Under the pieces are notes generated by a model that saw only the letters and a program-made list of their open reading frames with translations, ran no database searches and was not told where the DNA came from. Below are positions 11,534-21,266 of a DNA stretch of 64,000 nucleotides, one piece after another. Each line of letters starts with the position of its first letter. Position 1 is the first letter of the stretch. The stretch is from Hygrocybe punicea (Eukaryota > Basidiomycota > Agaricomycetes > Agaricales > Hygrophoraceae). The stretch spans positions 124,001 to 188,000 of the forward strand of contig OY744463.1 in assembly GCA_963556145.1 (NCBI GenBank), read 5' to 3'. The translations under genes were made by a program, and so were the position numbers.

Positions 11534-14500
11534 TTAATCGTCGTCGGGTGAGGAGTCTATGGAGGGCGGGTACGTCGGATCATCAAGATCGTTTGAATCG
11601 GTATCGTCGGCATCGGGGTATTGTAAGAAGTCGTCCAACGGTATCGATATTTTTGAGCGGGCGTGGTAGGGTACGACTCGGAAAGCGGCAAATCGAGATT
11701 TAGAAACCGCACCGTCGAGTTCGGCGAGTATGTAGGATCCGCCTTCTGTTTTCCTGACGACAACCATGGGTCCAAAGTACCGCGGTTTTGCTTTACGATC
11801 GAGAGACATTTCGATATGTGAATTTCGGACGAGAACGAGGTTACCGGGTTCGAAGTCGTAAACTTTGATCGTGTTGGCGTATTTCTGCTCAAATTGCCGG
11901 GCGGACGCGAGCCGAGATTTGGTAAGCTTTTCTTTGACCCGATCGAGGTCGGCTTCTCGTTTACGAAGTTGTCGGGCGCGGATGACTATAAGGTCGGTCG
12001 TAGACATCGTATCTTGCGTCGGAACCATGTACGTAGCTTCGGCAAAATCGAATGGAAAAAGCGGTTCTACTCCGTGTGCGATGTAGTAGGACGAGTATCC
12101 GAGGCTTTTGTGTGTCGTGACCCGTTCGGCCCAAAATACGGAGTGGGTTACGGTGTGCCATTTCTTTTCATCTCCGTCACAACTTTTCATAATGGCCTCC
12201 CGGACATCTAGGTGGCGACGCTCAACGGGTCCGTTCGCTTGTGAGTTATAGGGCGAAATGCGGATGTGGCGGATACCGTAGCGGGAGGCAAGATAGTCGA
12301 GCGCTTCTACGAACGGCTTGCCGTTGTCGGTGACGATTTCTTCGAGAGCGCCCCAACGGCATAAGATGTCTTCGAACAAGAACGTGCCGATGGTGGAGCC
12401 GGTCTCGCGGCGTAACATGCGGAACTCAGGGTAGGCGGACAGGGAGCAACGGGCTTGGACGATGTATCGATAACCGCCGGATCGTGGCATAAACATTGTG
12501 TCGACATACGCTTTACGAAATAGCGAGGCCGGTGTAGCGACGGTGGGCGGAATGTGATGATAACGCATTTGCCGTACTTGGCACTGATGGCAAGACTGGA
12601 CGTACCACTTGACGTCGTGGTCGAGGTGCGGCCACCAGAAACGGTCGAGTAGCCGAGCGCGGACGGAGAATATACCTTTGTGGCCGAGAGAGTCGTGAGC
12701 GTCTTTGAGTAACTGAAGCCGGCGGTCGGGCGGTATGACGAGTTTGTGTTTTCCGTGACGGTCTTTGCGCCAAAGCTTGTTATCGGTGACGAAGAATTCA
12801 AGGGCGTATCGTAAGAACAGACGGTATTCTTCGTCCGTGAAGTTCGCGGGTCGGGTTAGATCTCGTAACCAAGTCTCGACGAGGGCAAGACGAACGTCGG
12901 CCGCGCGGGCTTTATCGGATCGCGGTATGTCAGAAACGGCTTCCTGATTTGTGTAGACGAGGACGGCCGGTAATTTTTGGAGTCGGTCGGCTGTGGCACG
13001 GCAGCGGCCGCATACGGCAATCGGCTTAGACGGTATGGGGACGGGTCGGTAGTTGACGACTTCCATAAAGAAACCGTAGGAGTGGTCGAGCCAATCGTCG
13101 GAGTCGTTGATCTCCTCGGGGTCTTCTGCAGCGCGGGGACGTCGGGAGAGTCCGTCGGGTGCACCGTGTGCGGAAGCGGGTACGTGAACGAGTCTAAAGT
13201 CAAATAAGAGCACGCCGGCTATCCATCGGTTGATCGTTGCATTGGGCTGAATGTCGGGGTTGTTGAGCATCCCTTTTATGTACTTCGCGTCGACTTCAAC
13301 GGTGAGGTTGCGGACGCCGATAATGAAAATCCGATAGGCGCGGAGGGCCCTGAAGAGACCGTAAAGCTCGAGCTTGGACTGAGAGTATCGGGCTTCGCGT
13401 TCGTTCCACGATATTGAACCAAAGCGATTCGGATAGCGCTTTCCGTCGGCGCGGATTTGCATAAGAACGAAGCCGACTCCAAGAACGGATGAATCGACGG
13501 CGAGAATCACTTCCCATTCACGCGTGTAGTCGATAGCGCGCAGCGCTGGCGACGTAATGACGGCGTTTTTGAGGTAGTCGACGGCGGTCTCTTCTTCTTC
13601 ACCAAATTCGAAGGGTATACCTTTGCGGGTAAGGCGGACGAGGGGTCGGGAGTGAAGCGAGAAGTCCTTGATAAAAATACGCAAGACGCCGCAGATGCCA
13701 AGAAAGGCGCGAACTTCGGTGAGGTTGGTCGGCAGTGGCCAATCGCGAATCTTCTGTACTTTGGAGTCGTCGGCTACTCTTCCTTCGTATGTGCATCGGT
13801 GGCCAACAACGATGACTGAGGGTCGACACAACTCGAGTTTTTTGCCGTTGAAGGTACCGCCGACATAGCGGAAACGCTGGATGACGCGGTTGACACCTTG
13901 GAAGTGTTCCCAAATGAAACGTCGGATTGCCGGGTTCTCGGGTATAGTCTCGTAGGTACCGTCGGGTTGCTCGTAGCGGGTTGGAGGCCCTTTGACGGGA
14001 ATATCGTCCATATACGGAACGGCAAGATGAGGGATTTCGTCACGGAGGATGTACGTAGAGTCACCGTGTAAGATCTGCGGGGAATTTGTGTATCCCATAG
14101 CAATCCGCGTAAGTCGAAGCGTTCCGAGTGGAGACTGAAAGGTCATATAGTCACGAGACGAGGGGTGGACGAGGCGTTGGTCGAAAGAGACGAAGAGGTC
14201 GAAGGAAGCGTAGCAAGAGTGGCCGCCAAAGGCCTCGGCCAAGTGCTCGGTCATGGGCGGTACGGCGGGATCGCGGATAGTGACGGCGTTAAGCGGCTGT
14301 AGATCGTGGACGATTCGAAGAGACTTCCCGTCCTTTTTCAAAACGCAAAACCAGCGGGAGCGATATGACGAATTCGAGGGTTCATAGGTACCGGCGTTAA
14401 TTTTGTCTTTGATGATGCCGATGACTTCGTTAAGGATGCCGGGTGGGATTGGGATATTGCGATGGACCCACAGGTCGTGCGGTACGGTGGGAATGTGGAT

Positions 14501-15187
14501 CGGCGGGAAGTAGTCCGTATTGAACTGGCCTTTCTCGGATTCGTTCCAGGCGAAGGCGGCTTCTTGCGTTTTGATGATATGGTGGCCGAGTTTTTCTTCC
14601 TCAGGCCAAAGGAATCCATCCGGGTTCATCGGCATCGCGTCGTGTCGTTCCTGGGTATAGCGGGTGCCGGGTGTAAAGTCGGGCGGGTGAGTCGGGAGCG
14701 TGGGTAAATCGGCTAGCGGGTCGCCGGTGATCTCGCGTATGATGCGGTATTCGTCGGGGAGAGTGGTAGAAATTGGGCGGATACGATCGGCTACCTTCTT
14801 ATACTTTTTCTTGGTAACGACTCCTTTTAGGTCCCTGGTAGGGGGGGTGGTATACGAGATATAAGTAGCGTGTTCAGTAGAGGCTTTGTTACAAATATTC
14901 GAAGAGGAAATATGTGACGCAGGAGCGGAGACGGAACAAGACGAAGGAAGGGTATCGGTAGTACGTAGCTGATTTTGTACATCGGTCAACAATGAAATGT
15001 ACTGGGCGGCAGTCTGGGGCTGAGACGAAGAGAAATCTAAATCGATAGAAAAACATAAGTCCTCTTCTAGGGGAAACGGCAAAAGGGAAGCATAGTTCGT
15101 GGTATAGGTGTGGTCGCTTTCGAGTGGCGGCTTCTCATCTCCCGGTGCGTCCTTTCCGAGAGGTATCTCCGGGTCCTCGACTTCTAA
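11534..15187 (-). CDS. pol: Gypsy Pol: reverse transcriptase, RNase H, integrase
   Basis: The frame is open from the frameshift point at 15187 to the stop at 11534-11536. Numbering from 15082 (add 35 for the full frame): RT has LKKDGKSLRIVHD near 248 and the YMDD box at 357-360. RNase H has Asp530, Glu572 and Asp598. Integrase has the HHCC finger His796, His801, Cys831, Cys834 and a DD35E core Asp861, Asp919, Glu954. A C-terminal chromatin/GPY-F-like region contains RYFGPMVVVRK near 1120. Full length and apparently intact. No ATG lies in this frame between the Gag stop and 15082, supporting expression as a Gag-Pol fusion. Confidence 0.93.
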   Translation of the reverse strand, partial: LEVEDPEIPLGKDAPGDEKPPLESDHTYTTNYASLLPFPLEEDLCFSIDLDFSSSQPQTAAQYISLLTDVQNQLRTTDTLPSSCSVSAPASHISSSNICNKASTEHATYISYTTPPTRDLKGVVTKKKYKKVADRIRPISTTLPDEYRIIREITGDPLADLPTLPTHPPDFTPGTRYTQERHDAMPMNPDGFLWPEEEKLGHHIIKTQEAAFAWNESEKGQFNTDYFPPIHIPTVPHDLWVHRNIPIPPGILNEVIGIIKDKINAGTYEPSNSSYRSRWFCVLKKDGKSLRIVHDLQPLNAVTIRDPAVPPMTEHLAEAFGGHSCYASFDLFVSFDQRLVHPSSRDYMTFQSPLGTLRLTRIAMGYTNSPQILHGDSTYILRDEIPHLAVPYMDDIPVKGPPTRYEQPDGTYETIPENPAIRRFIWEHFQGVNRVIQRFRYVGGTFNGKKLELCRPSVIVVGHRCTYEGRVADDSKVQKIRDWPLPTNLTEVRAFLGICGVLRIFIKDFSLHSRPLVRLTRKGIPFEFGEEEETAVDYLKNAVITSPALRAIDYTREWEVILAVDSSVLGVGFVLMQIRADGKRYPNRFGSISWNEREARYSQSKLELYGLFRALRAYRIFIIGVRNLTVEVDAKYIKGMLNNPDIQPNATINRWIAGVLLFDFRLVHVPASAHGAPDGLSRRPRAAEDPEEINDSDDWLDHSYGFFMEVVNYRPVPIPSKPIAVCGRCRATADRLQKLPAVLVYTNQEAVSDIPRSDKARAADVRLALVETWLRDLTRPANFTDEEYRLFLRYALEFFVTDNKLWRKDRHGKHKLVIPPDRRLQLLKDAHDSLGHKGIFSVRARLLDRFWWPHLDHDVKWYVQSCHQCQVRQMRYHHIPPTVATPASLFRKAYVDTMFMPRSGGYRYIVQARCSLSAYPEFRMLRRETGSTIGTFLFEDILCRWGALEEIVTDNGKPFVEALDYLASRYGIRHIRISPYNSQANGPVERRHLDVREAIMKSCDGDEKKWHTVTHSVFWAERVTTHKSLGYSSYYIAHGVEPLFPFDFAEATYMVPTQDTMSTTDLIVIRARQLRKREADLDRVKEKLTKSRLASARQFEQKYANTIKVYDFEPGNLVLVRNSHIEMSLDRKAKPRYFGPMVVVRKTEGGSYILAELDGAVSKSRFAAFRVVPYHARSKISIPLDDFLQYPDADDTDSNDLDDPTYPPSIDSSPDDD

Positions 15188-15192
15188 AAATC
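15184..15192 (-). promoter_or_regulatory. Probable -1 ribosomal frameshift site between gag and pol
   Basis: The gag frame ends GAT TTT TAG. The five T residues (15186-15190) let the Phe-tRNA on TTT slip back one base and re-pair perfectly, after which TTA GAA GTC continues in the pol frame. It is not a canonical X XXY YYZ heptamer, since the slip would occur with the stop codon in the A site. Confidence 0.5.
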
Positions 15193-17439
15193 CGGCTTTC
15201 CGGTGTCGGACCGCTCTCGTCGGTTCTTTTGGTTGTGCTCGATGGTGGGCAAGGTGATGACGGCGCCGGTGTTTGGATCCGTGATCGTGACCTGTTGTTC
15301 TCCGTTTTTATAATCCTTCGTAAGAGCCTCGGAAAGCGTGAAGAACGGGCGGCCGATGAGGATCTCGTAGGGGGCGTCGTCGACGACTTGGACTTGGAGG
15401 AAAAGATCGACGTCGCCGAAGGTGAATTTTAGGTTGGCGATCCGGCCGAGGGTGTCGTTGTCGCTTTTATTTGCCGACTGCATCCGCATCTTCATATTTT
15501 GGAGACCGTAACCGAGTTTCTCCCAAATATCGCGCCGCATGCCGATGATCATGGAACCGTTGTCGAGGACGCACTCGAATACGAATTTGCCGTTGATGAG
15601 CGGGTAGACCGCACGGAGAGGGACTGAGTCGCGGCCGACGACGAGCGGGACGTTTTCCTGACAGTGTTGACAGGCGCGAGTGGGGATTTCGGGTGCGTGA
15701 AAGTGGAAGACCTCGATGTTGTTACTCTCGGCGGTGACCTTTTTCGACGTAGTGAGGTCCTTCATGTGACGGCGGGCGTCGGACGACATGGCTAAAAGTT
15801 CTCGCTGCGAAATGCAGACTTGAGAATCGAGCGCGCGGTCGATGACGGACTTGGCGATACCGGGATCTTCGATGGGGGCTTGGTAGCGGTATTGGGGGTG
15901 CGATGCGGGAAGGTTCTGGGGAGTGCGCGGTACAAGGGCGGTCGGCTCGGTCGGCCGCGTGTTCGAAGGGGGGACTATGGTGATCGGCTGCTCGTTGATA
16001 GGTCTGGTCGTTTTCTCGGCGGGTTTCGCGGCGGGGACAGACGTGGAAGTGGTGGGCAGATTGGGAAACGTTTCTCTAGACTTGCCTTTCGCCTTTGATG
16101 GGATCTCTACACCGTCGAATCTAACCCGTTTACGAAGCCGCTGCACTTCGGCTTCCAGAACCTTAATTTGTTCGTTGTCGTCGTCGATGTCGGACGTCGT
16201 GGACTGAAAGATGTCGGCGTACTCGGTGGTGACCTCTGGTTCGTAGGTGGGTACTTCGACGGCGGAGACGAAGTTAGCTTTGACGTGAGGCGGCGGGTCG
16301 CGTTGGAACGGTTCTGTGGGGTTGCGGGCAGGGGGAGCGCGGTTGCCGGGGTTCTGTGCGTGCCACGCGTCGAAGCGTTCCCTCATATTTTTGCCGACGA
16401 TAGCCTTTGGAAGATACATTCCGTTAGGCAACACGATGCGGCCGTGCTCGTTCTTGCGGCATATCCCGTCTCGAGTGTACTGCTCGCAAATAGGACAATC
16501 GCGTATACGATGGAACGGGTCGTCGCAAAAGAGGCAGTTGAAATTGGTGAAACCCTGTCCCGCGGTGGTCGGCTCAGCCCTATTTGCACACGGCTTTGGG
16601 GGGTTGTTGCGTTCGGTGAGGGCTTGCGTGAGGACAGCGAGTTGTTGCGAAACGAGACGAAATAGGTCGGATACGTTAGGTTCGACCGGTTCCGCTTTAG
16701 GAATGACCGGGTCATAGCGAGCGGGTGGCGGGTAGCGGGTGGCGGGTTCCATTGGAGTCGAGTACCGGATGGCGGCAGGCGACGTTGACGAGAGACGAGA
16801 GACGGTGGACGGTTCGGCCGCGGTTCCGGCCAGCAAGAAGTGGGCGCAATTGTGGAAGTCTTGGAAGTCGTAAGGGTCGCTATGGAAATGGTTCGGCTTT
16901 TGGTACTGCAGACGGGTTTTGATGTCCTTTTTAAGCTCGACATGGAAGCCGTTCTCGTACGCGATGTTGCGTTCTCGGGGAGAGATTCGACCCTTGTCTA
17001 AGAGGAATCCCGAGATCCGGATGAACTCGCGGTAATATTCGCCAAGTTCGGCGCGGGTACGGATACTGTAAGCGGTTTGGGTGTGCGTAAGACGGTCGAG
17101 ATCCGCCATAGTGTACCGGTGATCGTCTTCCGTACCCGGGTATAGCACGAGTACGCTCTTTTTGAATGCGGCATAATCGACGCCGGTCGCGCTAGGTAAA
17201 CTTGCCCAAAGCTCGTAGTCGCTAAGCGACGCGTAGCGCAGACTATGCTTGATGCGTCCTGCGTCGTCGAGAGCGGCATCGGCAGCAAGTATCTCGACTT
17301 CTTCGAAGAAGCGGTTTAAATTGAGCGGGTTCCCGTCGAAGGTCGGGGCCGTGGAGTGACCGCGAGCGGGCATTTGTCGTGGAGTAACATGGGGAGCGGT
17401 AACGTGGGGAGCGGTCGAAGATCCAGAGGTCGAAGTCAT
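15184..17439 (-). CDS. gag: Gypsy Gag-protease
   Basis: 751 codons from ATG at 17437-17439. The N-terminal two thirds are a helical capsid-like region. A CX2CX4HX4C zinc knuckle spans about residues 302-315 (CLFCDDPFHRIRDC), which packages RNA. The C-terminal part holds a retropepsin-like domain with VLDNGS at about 624-629 (the usual DSG/DTG replaced by DNG) and ILIGRPFF further on, the second beta-strand motif. Gag precedes Pol and ends TTT TAG at a T run, overlapping the pol frame. Confidence 0.9.
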   Translation of the reverse strand: MTSTSGSSTAPHVTAPHVTPRQMPARGHSTAPTFDGNPLNLNRFFEEVEILAADAALDDAGRIKHSLRYASLSDYELWASLPSATGVDYAAFKKSVLVLYPGTEDDHRYTMADLDRLTHTQTAYSIRTRAELGEYYREFIRISGFLLDKGRISPRERNIAYENGFHVELKKDIKTRLQYQKPNHFHSDPYDFQDFHNCAHFLLAGTAAEPSTVSRLSSTSPAAIRYSTPMEPATRYPPPARYDPVIPKAEPVEPNVSDLFRLVSQQLAVLTQALTERNNPPKPCANRAEPTTAGQGFTNFNCLFCDDPFHRIRDCPICEQYTRDGICRKNEHGRIVLPNGMYLPKAIVGKNMRERFDAWHAQNPGNRAPPARNPTEPFQRDPPPHVKANFVSAVEVPTYEPEVTTEYADIFQSTTSDIDDDNEQIKVLEAEVQRLRKRVRFDGVEIPSKAKGKSRETFPNLPTTSTSVPAAKPAEKTTRPINEQPITIVPPSNTRPTEPTALVPRTPQNLPASHPQYRYQAPIEDPGIAKSVIDRALDSQVCISQRELLAMSSDARRHMKDLTTSKKVTAESNNIEVFHFHAPEIPTRACQHCQENVPLVVGRDSVPLRAVYPLINGKFVFECVLDNGSMIIGMRRDIWEKLGYGLQNMKMRMQSANKSDNDTLGRIANLKFTFGDVDLFLQVQVVDDAPYEILIGRPFFTLSEALTKDYKNGEQQVTITDPNTGAVITLPTIEHNQKNRRERSDTGKPDF

Positions 17440-17985
17440 TGTGGGTGGAAGAAGCTGAAATGTCGATGAAGCGGTTGTCGGGTGTACGATGAGCGGGTCG
17501 GGTAACGTGGGCGATGACGGCGTGGACGAAGACGAAGACGGGGACGATGTCGATGACGGAGTTTTCGATGTCGAGAGCGAAGACGGAGACGATGACGATG
17601 ACGGAGTTTTCGATGTCGAGAGCGAAGACGTGGACGGGGGTTCTAACGAGGTCGAAGTCGGGGACGTAGGCGATGCGGGTGTCGAACTGAGATCGGATGA
17701 GTCGGGTGTAATGGTAATTATCGGTATATCGACCGATTCGAGACTGTCGGATGAAAGATATAGGGGGGTGTTTGACCCTGAGACGAGCGGGAGATTGTTA
17801 TGTCGAGCGAGGTGGTCGGGTACTAGCTGGAAGAAGTCGTCGTCGATTGTCGGGTCGAAGGCGGCTAAAGAGAGTTCTTGTTGAAGAGTTCTTCGAGGAA
17901 GATCTCGAAGACGACGGTCAGAGGGAGGGATACGGGAAGAGGAAGCTATGGTGGTGCTAGACTATTCCTCGCGGTGGGCTCCAGA
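17440..17985 (-). other. Gypsy 5' leader with candidate primer-binding site
   Basis: On the minus strand the 5' LTR ends at 17986 and is followed by TC then TGGAGCCCACCGCGAGG, the usual place and first bases (TGG) of a primer-binding site; I could not assign the tRNA. The rest is an acidic-codon-like repetitive stretch (GAC/GAA/GATG repeats, 17510-17640) with open shadow frames on the plus strand, not a gene. Confidence 0.5.
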
Positions 17986-18780
17986 TGTAAAGGCGAGGTC
18001 GGGGTGGCTGCGGAATAATGATCCTAAGCCTGAGGGGTCAGCGTAGAAGTGACTAGGAATAGTCTAACAAGCTTCAGTAAGATAATAGGATATAAAAAGT
18101 AAGAAGCCGCCGAGTAAACTACTGAGATCTATCGAGACCGATCGAAGCCGACGAGGCCGACGATGTCGGGTACGGCGGGTCGGGTGTCGGGTGACGAGTA
18201 ACGTAGAGATAAAGGCGGTAGAACGACGGGGAGGGCGTCGAGGAATCCGACGAGCAATGTGTGCGATGGAATTTACTGAGAGACTTAATTCTCAGAGAGA
18301 GGAAATGGGGGAACTGGTTTCTTATTCTGAGACGGCGCTTGGGCACCGTTTTTATACTACAAATTTGTGTACCTAGATTCGGACGAGAGTCCTCGGCCGA
18401 TGAGAGGAGACAAAGGAGAATAAAAATGGGGAAGTAGGAAGAGCGTTGCGAGGCGACGATGACAGGGAAAATGGGTGGAAGATATAAAAAACCGTAAAAG
18501 ATGCAATATACTTTACTATATCCCCATAAGGGAGACGCTAGGCGTGAATAAGGCAAGTCCGATGTCGGGATCCCAGTCCGATGAGATCTATCTTCGATAT
18601 TTGAAGTTCCGTGAGTTTAGGAGATAGACCGTCCAGGTACGTGAGCGGCCGTGCTAGTCGGTATGCATCGGGTTGCGTCGGGTTGCGTCGGGTTCGAACG
18701 TAGATTGCTAGAGACGTCGGGTTCGAGCGGATTCGCTAGATATCGATGTTACGGCCTCAGAGGGTCGAGGACCCTCTACA
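17986..18780 (-). repeat. 5' LTR of the gypsy element (uninterrupted)
   Basis: 795 bp, TG...CA, collinear with the 3' LTR segments and without differences that I could see. Short ORFs inside occur identically in both LTRs and are not genes. Confidence 0.93.
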
Positions 18781-18784
18781 GCGT

Positions 18785-19170
18785 GGCATTGCCGGCGCTG
18801 CTGCTGCCAACCATTGTCCTCGTCGGGGCGGTGGTATGGTTGTGGTGGTGTTGCTGCCACGGCTGCTGCCGCCGGCGTTGCTGCTGTTGCCGGCGTTGCT
18901 GCTGCTGTTGCAGGCGCTTCTGCTGCTGCCGGCGCTGCTGATGGCCGTTGCTGTCGTCGTTGATGCCGTTGCCGTTGCCACTGCTGGTGGTGGTGGTGGT
19001 GGTGGTGGTGGTGGTGGTGTTGCGGCCGTCCCGCGTCCGTTGGCATTGCGTTGGCGCTGGGATCCATGTTGTGCCGGGTCGTGTGCGTCGCGGTCAAGTT
19101 GCCTGTGGCAGATAATATTAGTAAAGTTGAGAAATTTTATGAGACTTACCTGTGTTCATGAATGCGACAA
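18785..19170. repeat. CTG/GGT-rich core and intron-like segment of hAT-N copy 1
   Basis: Bases 18790-19020 are GCTGCTG/GTTGCTG and GGTGGT repeats. Read on the minus strand, the segment near 19155-19095 looks like an intron: GTAAGTCTC at the start, CTCAACTTTACTAAT (branch-site-like) inside, and CCACAG at the end. The same unit is conserved in the copies at 28294 and 58758. Confidence 0.65.
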
Positions 19171-21266
19171 TGTGTCGCGTTCATTGGCCTTGCATTATTG
19201 TGGTGTTGGTGTAATGGTCACATGATACTGTTTACCATGAAAAAGTAAGTAAAGAAATACAAAAAACAAATGAAATAAATACCTTAAAAATATCTGCATT
19301 TGCGGTTTGGATGCGGTTTGGAGCCGTTCAGGAAATCCGGCAGGCCTTGAAACCCGGAACTGAACCCGCGGTCCGGTTCAGCACTTGGCTGAACTTAGAC
19401 TGAACCTAGGGTTCGGTTCGGGGTTTGAACCGGGTTCGGCTAGGTTCGGAACTGAACTATGGCAACACTATCCTGGACCTATTGGACCCCGAAAAAACGC
19501 AACCAGCTGTGGAATGGTTTTGTCGCTACCATGTCCCCGTTTGGTATCCTTGGGGAGTGAAAGAGGCACAGGCCGCCCTCCAAGAGTCCTGTCTCACAGA
19601 TGTAGCTCCCCCACCTCATAAATTACAAGAAGCAACTACCTTTATCACTCAGATGCCTGCCGTTTCTTCACTGGAAAATACAACACCAGACCTGTCCCAT
19701 GCCCATCCTGCAAAGGCCCACCTCACCTGGAAGGAATTCTTTGCTGAACATAAAAGGTTGAATGTCCAGAAACTGGAGAAGGAATCCCCCTCGGCCCATC
19801 AGACTCGGTTAAATTGTGAGCGTAACCCACCCACCGTCAGCGCCAAAGTGTTTGAATGGGTCTCAAGCGAGGAGGTTCCTTTGCAGCTTGTACGCAAAGC
19901 AGTCCTTCAGCAAGCAAGAGCAGAAACTTTGGAGAACTACGGTGCAAACCAGTGAAGGTATGATTCCTTCTGGAATGAATGGGATTGTTGTGAGGAGTTT
20001 GGGCCGGAGGATGCAGATGACGAGGAGGATGGTGGTCGCGATGAGGACTTCTGGGGACCACGTCAAGAGGAGCATATCCAACCAGATTCAGATCACGACC
20101 CTCCAATCCAAATGCAGAGGTCACCATCGCCACCGCCCATCGCAGATGACATTCACTCGGCAGATGAAATGCCTGACATGCACGAAGTTGTGCACCTGCT
20201 ATCCATGCATTATGGATTTGTCCTGCCTATACCGGTTCCCAGCATCACATGGAGCACCAGGTTGTGCAGGCTGTCCTACGTGTGGTCAGGTTGAAGCAAA
20301 AGGATGATCCCGTCTTCACAACTGGTCTCGGCTTCGCGGCCATCAAGTTTGTTGATGTCATCGCCTCCGGTCAGCAACCAGAACAATTTTCGTGGGACTT
20401 GGACCGGGAGAGCCGCCAGCCTCTGGCCCTCACGGGTCGCATCAAACTCCTTTGCCATCTTCCTTCTGGTCTTTTTTTCTTCGACTTCAGACATGCTGCA
20501 ATGGTCCCATGGAAAATCGCAGTCCCAGAACCTGCCAACGCACTTTACATCTGCTGGTTGGATGCCAGGTATCATGAACTTGATATTGCTCGAAGCCTGC
20601 TACAGAGAGGGATCCGATTTCGAACCCTTCATCCTCTAAGGGACATTCCTCGTTTGTGGCCCCCCCTTTACCGTTCCGTTTTGACTCCCTGGGTACAAAT
20701 TCTCAAACAAAGATTATGACACTTATCTGCACCAGCATGCTGTGGTTTTGGGTGGCCATGGGGGTCGAGCGGCACTACTCCAGGGAGGGATCTTGTGGTG
20801 TCTGGCCATGCAGGAGACCAGCTTCAATGCTGTTTTACAAGGTCCATCACCCTCGGTTCTCCTGCATAGGAATGGGTTTTCGGTGGAAGATCAATGGTCA
20901 GCTAGTAGTCTGTGGGATGATGAGTTGAGTGAGAATGAGATTCATCTACTTTGTGGTGCGTATATCTGTTACACAGGTACATATAATGCTCCTATTTTAC
21001 CACATCTGATCCGTATCCTGTCAGGCCATGGTGCCCAGACTGCTGTAGTGTCTTGGTTCCCCCTCCCCTTGACATATGATGCAAGTGGAGAAAACTATGG
21101 GTGGTGGACAGAGTGGGTGGAAGCAGTTTACCAAACTTGGCTGGCTAGAATTGATCAGGGGGAACTGCCGCTTCCTCAAAATCGATGGCGAGATCAAATG
21201 AGGGGGTTCCACAAATGTCGCAAGTTCAAGAAAGCCACGTTGAAGTTTTCTGACAATTTCCTTTGA

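Larger units (their letters stand above)
7121..18780 (-). mobile_element. Complete Ty3/gypsy LTR retrotransposon (with a nested small LTR element)
   Basis: Two 795-bp LTRs bound the element (the left one after removing its insertion), starting TG and ending CA, with 4-bp duplication GCGT at 7117-7120 and 18781-18784. Gag-protease and pol run on the minus strand, so the 5' LTR is at 17986-18780. Order protease, RT, RNase H, integrase defines Ty3/gypsy. A third, spliced gene runs on the plus strand between pol and the 3' LTR. I saw no difference between the LTRs by eye, so the insertion looks recent. It interrupts hAT-N copy 1. Own length without the nested element is about 9.8 kb. Confidence 0.93.
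6805..19470. mobile_element. Non-autonomous hAT-type element (hAT-N copy 1) with nested insertions
   Basis: Ends are TAGTGTTGCCGAAGTTC at the left and the inverse of TAGTGTTGCCATAGTTC at the right, flanked by an exact 8-bp duplication TCCTGGAC (6797-6804 and 19471-19478). Both are hallmarks of the hAT superfamily. Removing the gypsy element and its duplication leaves about 1,002 bp, close to the 1,098-bp copy at 28294. Subterminal sequence, composite hairpin, intron-like stretch and CTG-rich core are shared with that copy. No hAT transposase is encoded, so mobilisation would need one from elsewhere. Confidence 0.9.
6490..21266 (+). pseudogene. Large agaricomycete orphan gene split by a 12.7-kb nested insertion
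   Basis: The left part (6493-6804) ends in APHVGLFLD and the right part starts at 19479 with LLDPEKTQPAVEWF. Removing the insertion plus one 8-bp duplication joins them in frame. The right part continues with KVFEWVSSEE, a TGA after GANQ (near 19953), then YDSFWNEWDCCEEF and an acidic region. A frame change near 20230-20250 leads to DDPVFTTGLGFAAIKF, and another near 20690 to YKFSNKDYDTYL. The 3' end has WFPLPLTYDASG and stops at 21264-21266. From memory this is a family greatly expanded in Agaricomycetes, without known domains. It follows the 3283 gene on the same strand, an arrangement I also associate with this family. Function unknown; broken by the insertion, at least one stop and two frameshifts. 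Confidence 0.6.

Noticed and set aside
17489..17884. Acidic 131-codon plus-strand ORF in the gypsy leader
   Set aside because: Repeat-derived (GAC/GATG units), antisense to the leader of the genomic RNA, no conserved residue pattern.
18785..19020. Trinucleotide repeat as a CRISPR-like or satellite array
   Set aside because: No constant repeat/spacer structure; simple CTG/GGT slippage.
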